NCBI GenBank assembly: GCA_046350455.1
Contig: JAXMAM010000002.1
Coordinates: forward strand, 124,001 to 188,000
Reading direction: 5' to 3'
Length of the DNA stretch: 64,000 nt
Origin: CAZXGD01 sp046350455
Lineage (GTDB): Bacteria > Planctomycetota > Phycisphaerae > Phycisphaerales > SM1A02
Below are positions 16,576 to 24,545 of the stretch, in pieces. The first letter of the stretch is position 1, and the number at the start of each line of letters is the position of its first letter. The position numbers and the translations under genes were made by a program. The notes beneath the pieces are model-generated. The model did not search any database. It worked only from the letters and a program-made list of their open reading frames with translations, and was not told where the DNA came from.

Positions 16576-17594
16576 GCTGCACCTCCGTGGCCGCTGCTGC
16601 GCGTGCGGCTGGCGCCTGGGTCATCGCTCAGGCGCGGGAGGCCGGCAGCCGTGCGGCGCTCGTCGTCGGCCAGCTCGATCTGCTTGCGGGCCAGCACCAC
16701 GGCGCCAAACATGGCCATGAGCAGGATGACGCCGGCCAGCTCCAGGCTGACTGGGAAGCGCGCCACCAGCGCCCAGCCCAGCGACTGGCTGTTGGATGGC
16801 TGCGCAGCCTGCGAGAGCGTGATGGGCTTGACCGCGCCATCGGCCATGCGGGCGTTGACTGTGCCCTTGGGGCCCAGGAACGAGAGTTGTTTGCCATCTT
16901 CCTGAGGCACCAGTTCTGTCACCGTGCCCAGGCCCTGCGCGTCTGCGGCAGCCTGCGCCTGCTGGAGGAGCAGGTGGGGCATGGATTCCAGCTCACGCCA
17001 GGAGCGCGCGTTGGAGGCTGCTGTGACAGCCGTGGGCGTGCGCCACGGCAGCGTGCTGGTGGCGCCAAAGAGCGTGTCACCCAGGGTGGCCAGGACCACA
17101 AAGCCAATGATGACCGCAGCAGCGGGTTCCCGCGGCGTGCGGTCGTACCAGGCTGGCTGGGCGTCGTGGCCGTGGTCGCCGGACTGCTGGGCCAGCATCA
17201 GCACAAAGAGGTAGGTGATGAGGATGGCACCGGCGTAGACGATGACCAGCGCAAAGGCCATGAATTCAGCCTGCAGAAGCAGGAACATGGTGGCGCTGGC
17301 CAGGATGACCAGGATGAAGTAGAGCGCGGCGTACACCGGCTTGGTGTGCGTGACCATGCGCACCGCACCCGACACCGCGATGATGGCCATGAGCACGTAG
17401 CTCCAGAACGGCGCGTCATCTGTGGCCCCGATTGGCGCCGGAGCCGCCTGCGCCACCACTGAGATCAGCATGCCCACTGCAGCCAGGCCCACCACCGTCA
17501 GGATGGCCCGGAAGGCGCTGCGCTGCTGCTGCATCAGCAAGAAAAGCACGACGGCGCCCAGTGCTGCAGCGGCGTAGAAGAGGTTGGCGTTCAT
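16572..17594 (-). CDS. nuoJ: NADH-quinone oxidoreductase subunit J, enlarged
   Basis: 340 residues against the usual 165-200. The core (about residues 80-135 and 275-305) has the typical KPVYAALYFILVI, EFMAFALVIVYAGAI and LELAGVILLMAMFGAV helices. Additions are an N-terminal segment with two extra membrane helices (about 3-50) and a roughly 100-residue soluble insertion (about 178-275) before the last core helix. A charged tail follows. First gene of the nuoJKLMN run, under the promoter at 17625-17653. nuoA-I are not in this window. Confidence 0.92.
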   Translation of the reverse strand: MNANLFYAAAALGAVVLFLLMQQQRSAFRAILTVVGLAAVGMLISVVAQAAPAPIGATDDAPFWSYVLMAIIAVSGAVRMVTHTKPVYAALYFILVILASATMFLLLQAEFMAFALVIVYAGAILITYLFVLMLAQQSGDHGHDAQPAWYDRTPREPAAAVIIGFVVLATLGDTLFGATSTLPWRTPTAVTAASNARSWRELESMPHLLLQQAQAAADAQGLGTVTELVPQEDGKQLSFLGPKGTVNARMADGAVKPITLSQAAQPSNSQSLGWALVARFPVSLELAGVILLMAMFGAVVLARKQIELADDERRTAAGLPRLSDDPGASRTRSSGHGGAA

Positions 17595-17624
17595 GGAAGA
17601 GGGGGCCAGGGGGGTGAAGGTCGA

Positions 17625-17653
17625 ATAATAAGGGTGCAACCGGTGGTTGGCAA
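17625..17653 (-). promoter_or_regulatory. Sigma-70-type promoter of nuoJKLMN with overlapping palindrome
   Basis: On the minus strand TTGCCA (17653-17648) and TATTAT (17630-17625) are each one base from consensus with exactly 17 bases between them. The start point would be near 17618, 24 bases before the nuoJ ATG. The -35 box lies within the inverted repeat GGTTG-C-CAACC (17645-17655), a possible operator. Confidence 0.7.
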
Positions 17654-17690
17654 CCGCTGCAGAGGTGCAGGCGTTACCCTTGGCAGGCAC

Positions 17691-18380
17691 GTGAGCACCG
17701 CCCTGCAACGCACCCTGCCGAACGCCATCACGGTGGCCCGGCTGGTGGGTTCTGCAGCGTTCTTTGTGGTCGTCGCTGTAGGGCTCCGCCCAGACAGCCC
17801 GGTTGACCGGGCGTTGTGGGGCAACACGGCTGTGGCGCTCTTTGTGCTGGCTGCCATGAGCGACTGGCTGGACGGCTACCTGGCCCGCCGGTGGGGCGTG
17901 GTGACCGACTTTGGCCGGGTGATGGATCCCTTTGTGGACAAAGTTCTGATTTTGGGAGCGTTTGTCTATCTGGCCAGCCCCAAGTTCGCAGAGCCAGCGT
18001 GGAGTCAGTCCTGGGGGGTGGAGCCGCACAACGGTGCCATCAACTGCGCCACAGGGGTGGCCAGCTGGATGGTGGTGGCAGTCCTGGCCCGCGAGCTGCT
18101 GGTGACCAGCCTCCGCGGCGTGCTGGAGGCCCGCGGTGTGGCCTTTGCCGCAGACTGGTCAGGCAAGATCAAGATGGTGGCGCAGAGCGTGGCAGTGCCA
18201 TTTGCGCTCCTGGTGGCGGTGAACAAGCCGCTGCTGGCAGACGATGGATGGCGCACCGCGCAGAACGCGGTGGTCTGGGCCACGGTGGCCTTCACGCTGT
18301 GGAGCGTGGTGCCGTACATCGCGCGCGCGTACCGGCTGATGAAGCAGATCGCGCGGGAAGGAGGCACGCGTGCTGGGTAG
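17691..18380 (+). CDS. pgsA: CDP-diacylglycerol-glycerol-3-phosphate 3-phosphatidyltransferase
   Basis: 229 residues from GTG 17691 (an in-frame start at 17634 would add 19 residues without family similarity). The CDP-alcohol phosphatidyltransferase signature DG-x2-AR-x8-G-x3-D-x3-D is complete: DWLDGYLARRWGVVTDFG followed by RVMDPFVDK. It forms phosphatidylglycerophosphate from CDP-diacylglycerol in the membrane. The overlap of 11 bases with the pgpA-type gene that follows, which removes the phosphate, supports the assignment over other members of the family. Confidence 0.9.
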   Translation: MSTALQRTLPNAITVARLVGSAAFFVVVAVGLRPDSPVDRALWGNTAVALFVLAAMSDWLDGYLARRWGVVTDFGRVMDPFVDKVLILGAFVYLASPKFAEPAWSQSWGVEPHNGAINCATGVASWMVVAVLARELLVTSLRGVLEARGVAFAADWSGKIKMVAQSVAVPFALLVAVNKPLLADDGWRTAQNAVVWATVAFTLWSVVPYIARAYRLMKQIAREGGTRAG

Positions 18381-18922
18381 CCCGCGCGTCCGCCCGCACC
18401 TGGCCGCTGTGCGCATGCGCGTGCTGCCGTGGTTCGCCCGGTTCAGCCTGAGCGCAGGCGGCCTGGGCTACGCGCGCTTTGCCTCTGGAACATGGGGTTC
18501 GCTGCCGCCGTGCGTGCTGGTGCTTGGCCTGGTGTGGGCTGGGCAGCCAGCGTGGGTGATCAACACATCCCTGCTGCTGCTTGGCTTGTGGGGCGCTGTG
18601 GCCTGCGTGCGCTTTGGCCTGGCGGCAGAGCGGGCTGTGGGGGTGAAGGACCCTGGCTGCGTAGTGGCCGACGAAGTGGCTGGCATGTGCATCGCCCTGG
18701 CTGGCCTGCGCTGGGCCATGCCCTCCGAGGAAGGCTGGCTGACGGTGAGCGGCCTGCAGGTGCTGTGGGCGTTCCTGGCCTTCCGCGTGGCTGACATTGT
18801 GAAGCCGCCACCATGCCGGCAACCTGCAGGCGTTGCGCGGTGGCTGGGGCATCCTGGCAGACGATGTGCTGGCAGGCGTGTACGCCAGCGTGTTCATGCA
18901 CGTGATCGGCGCGCTGCGGTAA
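18370..18922 (+). pseudogene. pgpA: Phosphatidylglycerophosphatase A, interrupted by a frameshift
   Basis: From GTG 18370 the frame reads clear PgpA motifs: GLGYARFASGTWGSLPP, DPGCVVADEVAGM and WAFLAFRVADIVKPPP. Right after KPPP, near 18809-18825, the family sequence continues in the +1 frame as GNLQALRGGWGILADDVLAG to a TAA at 18920-18922. Without the shift the reading runs out of family into the lysA region, to 19092. One extra base (or two missing) in the C-rich stretch explains it. It could be a sequencing error in an intact gene or a real mutation. PgpA hydrolyses phosphatidylglycerophosphate to phosphatidylglycerol and would complete the pathway with pgsA. Confidence 0.8.
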
Positions 18923-18940
18923 GGCGCTGCGGCGGCGCGG

Positions 18941-20236
18941 TCAGCTGGCCTGCAGCTCGTGCGCCACCAGGTCTGCGTAGGTCTCGCGGCGGCGCACCAC
19001 AACAAAGCGGTCGCCGTCCACCAGCACTTCAGCAGGCAGGGGCGCGCTGTTGTAGCGGCTGGCCATGCTCATGCCGTACGCGCCTGCTGTGAAGATGGCC
19101 AGCAGGTCGCCGCGCTCCATGGGTGGCAGGTCGCGGTCCAGCGCCAGGAAGTCGCCTGTCTCGCAGAGCGGACCCACCACGTCCATGGTCACCAGGCCAG
19201 GCATGTCTGGCTTCTCGGTGCGCACGGTCGGTACAAAGCCAGTCTTTGGATGCGCTGGCCACATGAAGTGGAACGCCTCGTAGTGGCTGGGGCGGAGCAG
19301 GGCGTTCATGCCAGCGTCGCAGATGGCAAAGGTCTTGTCGCCCGAGCGCTTCATGTACGCAATGCGCGTGAGCAGGATGCCTGCGTTGGCGGCGATGCTG
19401 CGGCCAGGCTCCAGCACGATGCGCACGCCCGCCTGCACCAGCGGCAGGAGGAGCGGCACGATGACCTCTGCATACTGCGCAGCGCTGGGGCTGCGGCCAG
19501 TCTGGTAGTCGGCTGCAAACCCGCCGCCGATGTCCAGCACGTCCACCGTGAAGCCCTCCTGCAGCAGCTGCTCGCGCAGCGCCAGGGCCTTGGTGATGCC
19601 GCTGCGGTACGGATCGGTGGTGTAGATGGGCGAGCCCAGGTGCAGGTGCAGGCCGCAGAGGCGCACGCTTGGATCGCGGCCATAGGCGCGGAAGAAGGCC
19701 ACCGCGCGCTCGATGTCCACGCCAAACTTGGTCTCCTTGTTGCCGGTGCTGGTGTAGCGGTGCGTGCGCGGATCCACATCCGGGTTCACGCGCAGCGCAG
19801 CGCGGCACTGCGCGCCCAGCTCCTGCGCGATGCGGCGGATGTTCTCGAACTCCGCCTCGCTCTCCACGTTCAGCAGGCCCACGCCAGTGCGCATGGCCAT
19901 GCGCAGCTCGTCGTCGCTCTTGCCCACGCCGGCGTACACGATGTGCTGGGGCGCGGCGCCTGCGGCCAGCGCGCGGTGGATCTCGCCGCCGCTCACCACA
20001 TCCATGCCGGCGCCGGACTCCACCAGCGTGCGGCACACGCCCAGGTTGGGGCAGCTCTTCACGCTGTAGCAGATGAGCGGCTTGAGCGGCGCAAAGGCGT
20101 CGCGGATGCGGGTGTAGTGCTCCAGCAGCGTGGCCTTGCTGTAGATGTAGACCGGCGTGCCCACCGCTGCAGCGATGTCCTGCACTGGAACGCGGTCGCA
20201 GTGCAGCTGCCCGTTCTGATAGGTGAAGTGATCCAT
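18941..20236 (-). CDS. lysA: Diaminopimelate decarboxylase
   Basis: 431 residues. A PLP enzyme of the alanine-racemase-like fold that turns meso-diaminopimelate into lysine. The PLP lysine is Lys60 in CYSVKSCPN. Other family motifs are HLGSPI, DIGGGFAADY, EPGRSIAANAG, CDAGMNALLRPS, GPLCETGD and AGAYGMSMASRYN. Full length for the family, starting at ATG 20236. It converges with the broken pgpA gene, and a membrane protein gene lies upstream on the same strand. No lysine riboswitch was seen in the 36-base gap. Confidence 0.96.
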   Translation of the reverse strand: MDHFTYQNGQLHCDRVPVQDIAAAVGTPVYIYSKATLLEHYTRIRDAFAPLKPLICYSVKSCPNLGVCRTLVESGAGMDVVSGGEIHRALAAGAAPQHIVYAGVGKSDDELRMAMRTGVGLLNVESEAEFENIRRIAQELGAQCRAALRVNPDVDPRTHRYTSTGNKETKFGVDIERAVAFFRAYGRDPSVRLCGLHLHLGSPIYTTDPYRSGITKALALREQLLQEGFTVDVLDIGGGFAADYQTGRSPSAAQYAEVIVPLLLPLVQAGVRIVLEPGRSIAANAGILLTRIAYMKRSGDKTFAICDAGMNALLRPSHYEAFHFMWPAHPKTGFVPTVRTEKPDMPGLVTMDVVGPLCETGDFLALDRDLPPMERGDLLAIFTAGAYGMSMASRYNSAPLPAEVLVDGDRFVVVRRRETYADLVAHELQAS

Positions 20237-20272
20237 GTGTGGCCCGACGGGCGGCGAAGTGTACGCCGGACC

Positions 20273-21190
20273 TCAGGCTGCAGCGGCCTCTGCGGCTGCT
20301 GGCTTGGCGCGCTTGGCGCGGGCCGGGCGCTTGCTGGCGGCGCTGCCACCAGCCAGCAGGCACTGGGCTGTCACGCCGATGAGCGCCAGCGAAGCTGTGG
20401 CGGCCAGCCATGCGCGCGCGTCGGCCAGGGCCAGGGGATGGCCGCTGTAGGCCAGGAGTGGGAGGGCGGTGAAGAGCGTGAGGCCCGCGCCTGCCAGGCT
20501 GGTGAGGATGCGCGCCACCATGGTGGTGGCGATGAGCCCAGCCACCATGCCCACCACTGCACCCGTCAGCACCAGCCCGCTGAGCAGCGTGCGATAGGCC
20601 GCTGGCGTGGCTTGCAGCGAGGCCTGTGTGCGCGCGGCCGCTGTGGTGGTCAGGGTGGAGAGGTCGCGTAGGACTCGGTCGCCGGTGGTGAGCGAGGTGT
20701 CGGCGGATGTGCCCTGTGTGGCGGGCGCTGTGACGATGTCCAGGATGGCCTGGCTGCTGCGGGCGCCGTCGCCATGAGTGGTGCTGTCATGGCTGGCGAT
20801 GAAGGCGTGGTCCAGCGCGCGCGGCTGCGCGTCCAGCGCACCGCCAGCCATGATGGCCCATGCCACCAGCGCGCCAGCGGTGGCGCCAACCATCGCGCTG
20901 ATGGTGGCCACGGTGAACCGGTAGAGGAGCGCGCCAGCTGCCACGCCCAGCACCGCGCCCAGCGCTGCCGGGGCCCACAGCGGCACCTCTGGCGTCCATG
21001 CGCGGGCCACCGCCACGCCCAGCAGCGTGCCAGCGATGAGCGCAGCCAGCACCACCATGGGTCGCAGGAGCGCGGCGCCAAACCCAAGCAGCAGGATGCC
21101 CCAGATCAGCCCGATGATCAGGGCGCCCAGCGCTGGCCCGCCAATGACGGGGCTCTGGGCCAGCAGGACGGCGGTGGCAGGTTGGATCAT
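20273..21190 (-). CDS. Multi-pass membrane protein of unknown function
   Basis: 305 residues from ATG 21190. Residues 1-120 contain about four Gly/Ala-rich membrane helices (GALIIGLIWGILLLG, VVLAALIAGTLLGVAV). A soluble loop of about 60 residues rich in Thr, Ser and Asp follows, then about three more helices and a basic Lys/Arg/Ala tail. The Gly-zipper-like helices recall DUF4203-type membrane proteins, but I cannot place it firmly. It lies upstream of lysA on the same strand with a 36-base gap and diverges from pheA. A GC-rich hairpin sits just before its start. Confidence 0.6.
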   Translation of the reverse strand: MIQPATAVLLAQSPVIGGPALGALIIGLIWGILLLGFGAALLRPMVVLAALIAGTLLGVAVARAWTPEVPLWAPAALGAVLGVAAGALLYRFTVATISAMVGATAGALVAWAIMAGGALDAQPRALDHAFIASHDSTTHGDGARSSQAILDIVTAPATQGTSADTSLTTGDRVLRDLSTLTTTAAARTQASLQATPAAYRTLLSGLVLTGAVVGMVAGLIATTMVARILTSLAGAGLTLFTALPLLAYSGHPLALADARAWLAATASLALIGVTAQCLLAGGSAASKRPARAKRAKPAAAEAAAA

Positions 21191-21199
21191 GGGATGACA

Positions 21200-21219
21200 C
21201 CCCAGCAGCCAGGCTGGGG
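21200..21219. promoter_or_regulatory. Stable hairpin in the divergent membrane-protein/pheA spacer
   Basis: CCCCAGC and GCTGGGG pair perfectly across a 6-base loop. The hairpin is 10 bases from the minus-strand start and about 40 bases before the first ATG (21259) of the pheA side. No leader peptide rich in Phe was found, so attenuation is not supported. Confidence 0.35.
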
Positions 21220-21368
21220 CGTCGCCTCTATATCGGCTGCCGTAGGCTTGCGACTGTGATGAACCAGCCGCCCGGCAGCCCCAGCGATCCGCCCCCGCAC
21301 CCCCGGCCCAGGGTGGAGACCCGCTTCCAGGCTTCCGGCAGCGGATTGACCAGCTGGACGCCCGCCTG

Positions 21369-22400
21369 ATGGAGATTCTGTCCGAGCGGGCCCGCGTGGT
21401 GGAGGAGGTGGGGGAGTACAAGCGCCAGCATGGTCTGCCTGTGTATGTGCCGCACCGCGAGCGCGAGGTCATCGACCGCGCGCTGAGCCGCAACACTGGC
21501 CCGCTGCCAGCGCGCACGGTGGAGGCCATCTATCGCGAGCTGATGAGCGGCAGCTTTGCGCTGGAGCTGCCGCCGCGCATCGCGTTCCTGGGCCCGCCGG
21601 GGACGTTCAGCCACCAGGCGGCGGTGCGGCACTTTGGCAGCAGCGTGGAGTACGCAGACCTGCGCGACATTGACGCAGTGTTCCGCGAGGTGGCCACGCG
21701 CCGGTGCAACTACGGCGTGGTGCCCTACGAGAACAGCATCGGCGGCAGCATCGCCGAGGCGCTGGATGCGTTTGTGGAGCACCCGGTGACCGCGTGCGCC
21801 GAGGCGCTGGTGGAGGTGAGCCAGGCGCTGCTGGCAAACTGCGCACCTGATCAGATCAAGGTGATCTACAGCAAGGCGGAGGCGTTTGCGCAGTGCCGCG
21901 TGTGGCTGAACGACCGTCTGCCTGGCGTCAAGCAGGTGCCAGTGGAGAGCACGGCAGCAGCGGTGCAGCGCGCGGCAGCAGAGCCAGCAGGGGCTGGCGT
22001 GGCGGCCATCGGCAGCGCGCTGGCGGGACAGCTCTACAGCGTGAACGTGCTGTTTGACCGCATTTCCGACCGTGCGGGCAACATCACGCGCTTCCTGGTG
22101 ATCAGCCAGCAGGCGGCCAAGCCCACGGGCGAAGACAAGACCAGCCTTGCGTTCACCACCGTGCACCGCCCTGGCGCGCTGGTGGAGGTGCTCCAGGCCT
22201 TCCAGCGCAACGGCGTGAACCTGAGCCACATCGAGAAGCGCCCCAGCCGCCAGGAGAACTGGCAGTACACGTTCTTCATTGACTGCGACGCGCACCAGGA
22301 AGCCCCGCAGATGGTGCAGGCGCTGCGCGACGCACAGGAGCACTGCGTGTGGCTGCGGCTCCTGGGCAGCTACCCGCGCGCTGTGCGCACGATGGGCTAG
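21369..22400 (+). CDS. pheA: Bifunctional chorismate mutase/prephenate dehydratase (P-protein)
   Basis: 343 residues from ATG 21369, the first usable in-frame start. A chorismate mutase helical domain (to about residue 55) precedes a prephenate dehydratase domain (FLGPPGTFSHQAA, VVPYENSIGGS, NITRFLVI) and a C-terminal ACT domain (RPGALVEVLQAF, NLSHIEKRPSR) that normally senses phenylalanine. Homology continues upstream of the ATG as FRQRIDQLDARL, including the active-site Arg of the mutase, but no in-frame start codon exists there. A well-placed ATG at 21259 is in another frame, so one base may be missing between 21259 and 21340. Makes phenylpyruvate from chorismate. Confidence 0.92.
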   Translation: MEILSERARVVEEVGEYKRQHGLPVYVPHREREVIDRALSRNTGPLPARTVEAIYRELMSGSFALELPPRIAFLGPPGTFSHQAAVRHFGSSVEYADLRDIDAVFREVATRRCNYGVVPYENSIGGSIAEALDAFVEHPVTACAEALVEVSQALLANCAPDQIKVIYSKAEAFAQCRVWLNDRLPGVKQVPVESTAAAVQRAAAEPAGAGVAAIGSALAGQLYSVNVLFDRISDRAGNITRFLVISQQAAKPTGEDKTSLAFTTVHRPGALVEVLQAFQRNGVNLSHIEKRPSRQENWQYTFFIDCDAHQEAPQMVQALRDAQEHCVWLRLLGSYPRAVRTMG

Positions 22401-22439
22401 CGGAGGTGCGGGCGGCGGCGCCAGCGGAGGCGCTGCCCA

Positions 22440-24446
22440 CTATCGCGCTGGCTGGCCAGCGGGGGCAAGCGTGGCGCTCTGCGGCACAAAGCCAGGCAGC
22501 ACTGCTGGATCCACAGCGAATGCCCACACGTGTGTGGGCTCGGTTGGGCTGTAGTCGTTGTCGCTGGCCACGATGAGCGTGCGCCGGCCATCTGGCTGCG
22601 CAGGGCCAAAGGCGAGACCCTCCACCTTGGCAGGCATGGTGGGGCCAGCCAGGCCAAAGGCAGGGTCCAGCAGGTCGAAGAGCTTGGTCTTGCGGACCGA
22701 CACGAATCCCTTGGGCAGGCCCGTCTGTGGAAGCGACTCCACGCCCGAGACATCCGTGGCCCCCGCCAGGTCAATGCGGTAGATGGTGCGCTGCGTGGCC
22801 TTGGCACCGCTCGCGCCGTCCTTCTCGAGCACCAGGAAGGTGTCGTTGCCCACAGGTGTGATCTCGTTCACGCCGTTGGCAGCGCTGTCCAGCTGGTAGA
22901 CCAGCTCGCGGCCGGGGCGGAAGCTGCCTTCTGCCGTCCACAAGAACTCCGCGATGCGGAGGTTGGTGCCCACCCGCTTGTTGGCGGCATCCACGCCTCC
23001 GTCCTGCAGCAGTGGGCTCTGCAGGATGGCGTACGCGCGCGAGCCGTCTGGCGTGATGGCCAGCCCCTCTGGGCCGCGGTTTGCCTGGCGGCCGCGGCTG
23101 CTGTGCGGCGGCATCTCCTTCTCTGGATCCACCGAAGGATGCTCTGGCGCAAAGCGCGGGCGGAAGGCCACGCGCCGCACGTGCACGCCATCGGGTGTCC
23201 ATTCATCCAGGAAGGGGCCGTACTCCTCCGCAGTCCACACATTGCCGTTGCGGGCCACAGCGATGCCCTCTGGATCCAGGCGCAGGGACTGCTCTGGATG
23301 CTCTGCGTTCAGCGCCTGCAGACTGCCTATGTATTGCTCGCCCTGAGGCGTGCGGAACATGGCTGTGCGCACTGGCTTGACCATCACCTTGGTGGGTTCT
23401 GCGGTGATCTCCAGCACGTGCATGCGGTCTGCAAAGGGGAACGCGCCATCGTCCGGGCCTCGATCAGCCACAGCCAGGTACAGATTGCCAGCGCCGGTGT
23501 AGGCCAGCCCAGAGCCAGCGCTGCCCAGCAGGTTGTGCGGCATGGACTTGGCACCGTTGGTCAGCGAACCCGCCAAACCTGACGCATCCGGAGCGTCCGC
23601 CGCCACAAGCGCTGTGCCCAGCAGCTCCACAGGCGCGCGCTGCGCAGCGGGTGGCGCAGCGCCCAGCGTCTGGTTGAGCACGGCCGCCAGGCGCACGCCG
23701 GCCATCTGCAAACGGCTTTCCACCGTCACGATGTTGGTGTCCACGTACTGCTGGTCCAGCGCAGCTGATGCTGGCAGCGCTGGATAGATGGTGCGCACCA
23801 GGGCCAGGCTCTCTGCGGCCCAGGTGGTCGGGTCTGTGTCCTTGGCCCACGCTGCCTGCTGTTCGGGCGTGATGCGCTTCGTGAGGCCTTCTGCCCACGG
23901 CTTCCAGCCCTTGCCTGCCAGGCGGTCCTCGATGATGCCGCTGTCCCACACAGCATGCAGGTTGGTGGGCTTGCCCAGCAGCGTCAGGGTGATCATGTTG
24001 CCGCCCTTGTCGTCTGCGTAGCCCACGTGCATGGGCTGGTGGAGGTCCTCCACAAAGTGCACCAGCAGCCGCAGGGCCAGCAGCTTGTCCTCTGGCGTGG
24101 CCTGCGGATCCTTCAGCATGTCGCGGTACTTGATGATGGCGCCTGCCACGCACTGGCCGCCAGGGCAGTCGCGCGCCAGGTCCACATGGTCTGCGCCGCG
24201 CGGCACGTTGATGTAGTGGAGCGGCTTGATCCAGTCATAGGTGTGGTCCGAGCGCACTTCATCCGCCCAGAGGCCGGCAGAGGCCAGCGACTGCTCGCCC
24301 AGGATCTGCTTCACAGCAGCCCGCGCCTGCGGATTCAGGTAGGTGTCCGCGATCTGCCCAGCAGCCTGGTGGCCAGAGGGGCCCCAGGCCAATGCAGCAG
24401 GGCTCATGAGGAGGGCGGGCACAGCCAGGAGGCACGTGAGGCGCAT
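22440..24446 (-). CDS. Secreted S1/P1-type nuclease fused to a phytase-like esterase domain
   Basis: 668 residues from ATG 24446, signal peptide 1-20. Cleavage after ALA exposes Trp21, the N-terminal zinc ligand of S1/P1 nucleases. All other ligands can be placed: His26, Asp62, His77, His130, Asp134, His140, His164, Asp168. The nuclease domain ends near 270. From about 290 the sequence matches the esterase-like activity of phytase family (DPEGIAVARNGNVWTAEEYGPFL, RGPEGLAITPDGSRAY, VEGLAFGP), a beta-propeller fold. A single-chain fusion would cut nucleic acid or 3'-nucleotides outside the cytoplasm and release phosphate. Phosphate scavenging is inferred from the domains. Confidence 0.88.
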   Translation of the reverse strand: MRLTCLLAVPALLMSPAALAWGPSGHQAAGQIADTYLNPQARAAVKQILGEQSLASAGLWADEVRSDHTYDWIKPLHYINVPRGADHVDLARDCPGGQCVAGAIIKYRDMLKDPQATPEDKLLALRLLVHFVEDLHQPMHVGYADDKGGNMITLTLLGKPTNLHAVWDSGIIEDRLAGKGWKPWAEGLTKRITPEQQAAWAKDTDPTTWAAESLALVRTIYPALPASAALDQQYVDTNIVTVESRLQMAGVRLAAVLNQTLGAAPPAAQRAPVELLGTALVAADAPDASGLAGSLTNGAKSMPHNLLGSAGSGLAYTGAGNLYLAVADRGPDDGAFPFADRMHVLEITAEPTKVMVKPVRTAMFRTPQGEQYIGSLQALNAEHPEQSLRLDPEGIAVARNGNVWTAEEYGPFLDEWTPDGVHVRRVAFRPRFAPEHPSVDPEKEMPPHSSRGRQANRGPEGLAITPDGSRAYAILQSPLLQDGGVDAANKRVGTNLRIAEFLWTAEGSFRPGRELVYQLDSAANGVNEITPVGNDTFLVLEKDGASGAKATQRTIYRIDLAGATDVSGVESLPQTGLPKGFVSVRKTKLFDLLDPAFGLAGPTMPAKVEGLAFGPAQPDGRRTLIVASDNDYSPTEPTHVWAFAVDPAVLPGFVPQSATLAPAGQPAR

Positions 24447-24545
24447 TCCATCAGGGTAGCAGGGGCGTTGTGCGGGTTGGCTACGCTCTGTGCATGAAGC
24501 CATCGGCCGCAGCGCACTCCCAACCGCCTGGCTGGCAGCAGCAGC

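Noticed and set aside
14140..16905. Plus-strand open frame of about 921 codons opposite nuoL/nuoK
   Set aside because: Shadow of the strongly conserved nuo genes; composition is His/Gln/Glu-rich without motifs.
18923..19092. Extension of the pgpA frame to 19092
   Set aside because: After the frameshift the reading loses family similarity and overlaps lysA; the +1 frame carries the real C-terminus ending at 18922.
21200..21368. Phenylalanine attenuator before pheA
   Set aside because: No Phe-rich leader peptide and no alternative hairpin pair or terminator with U-run was found.
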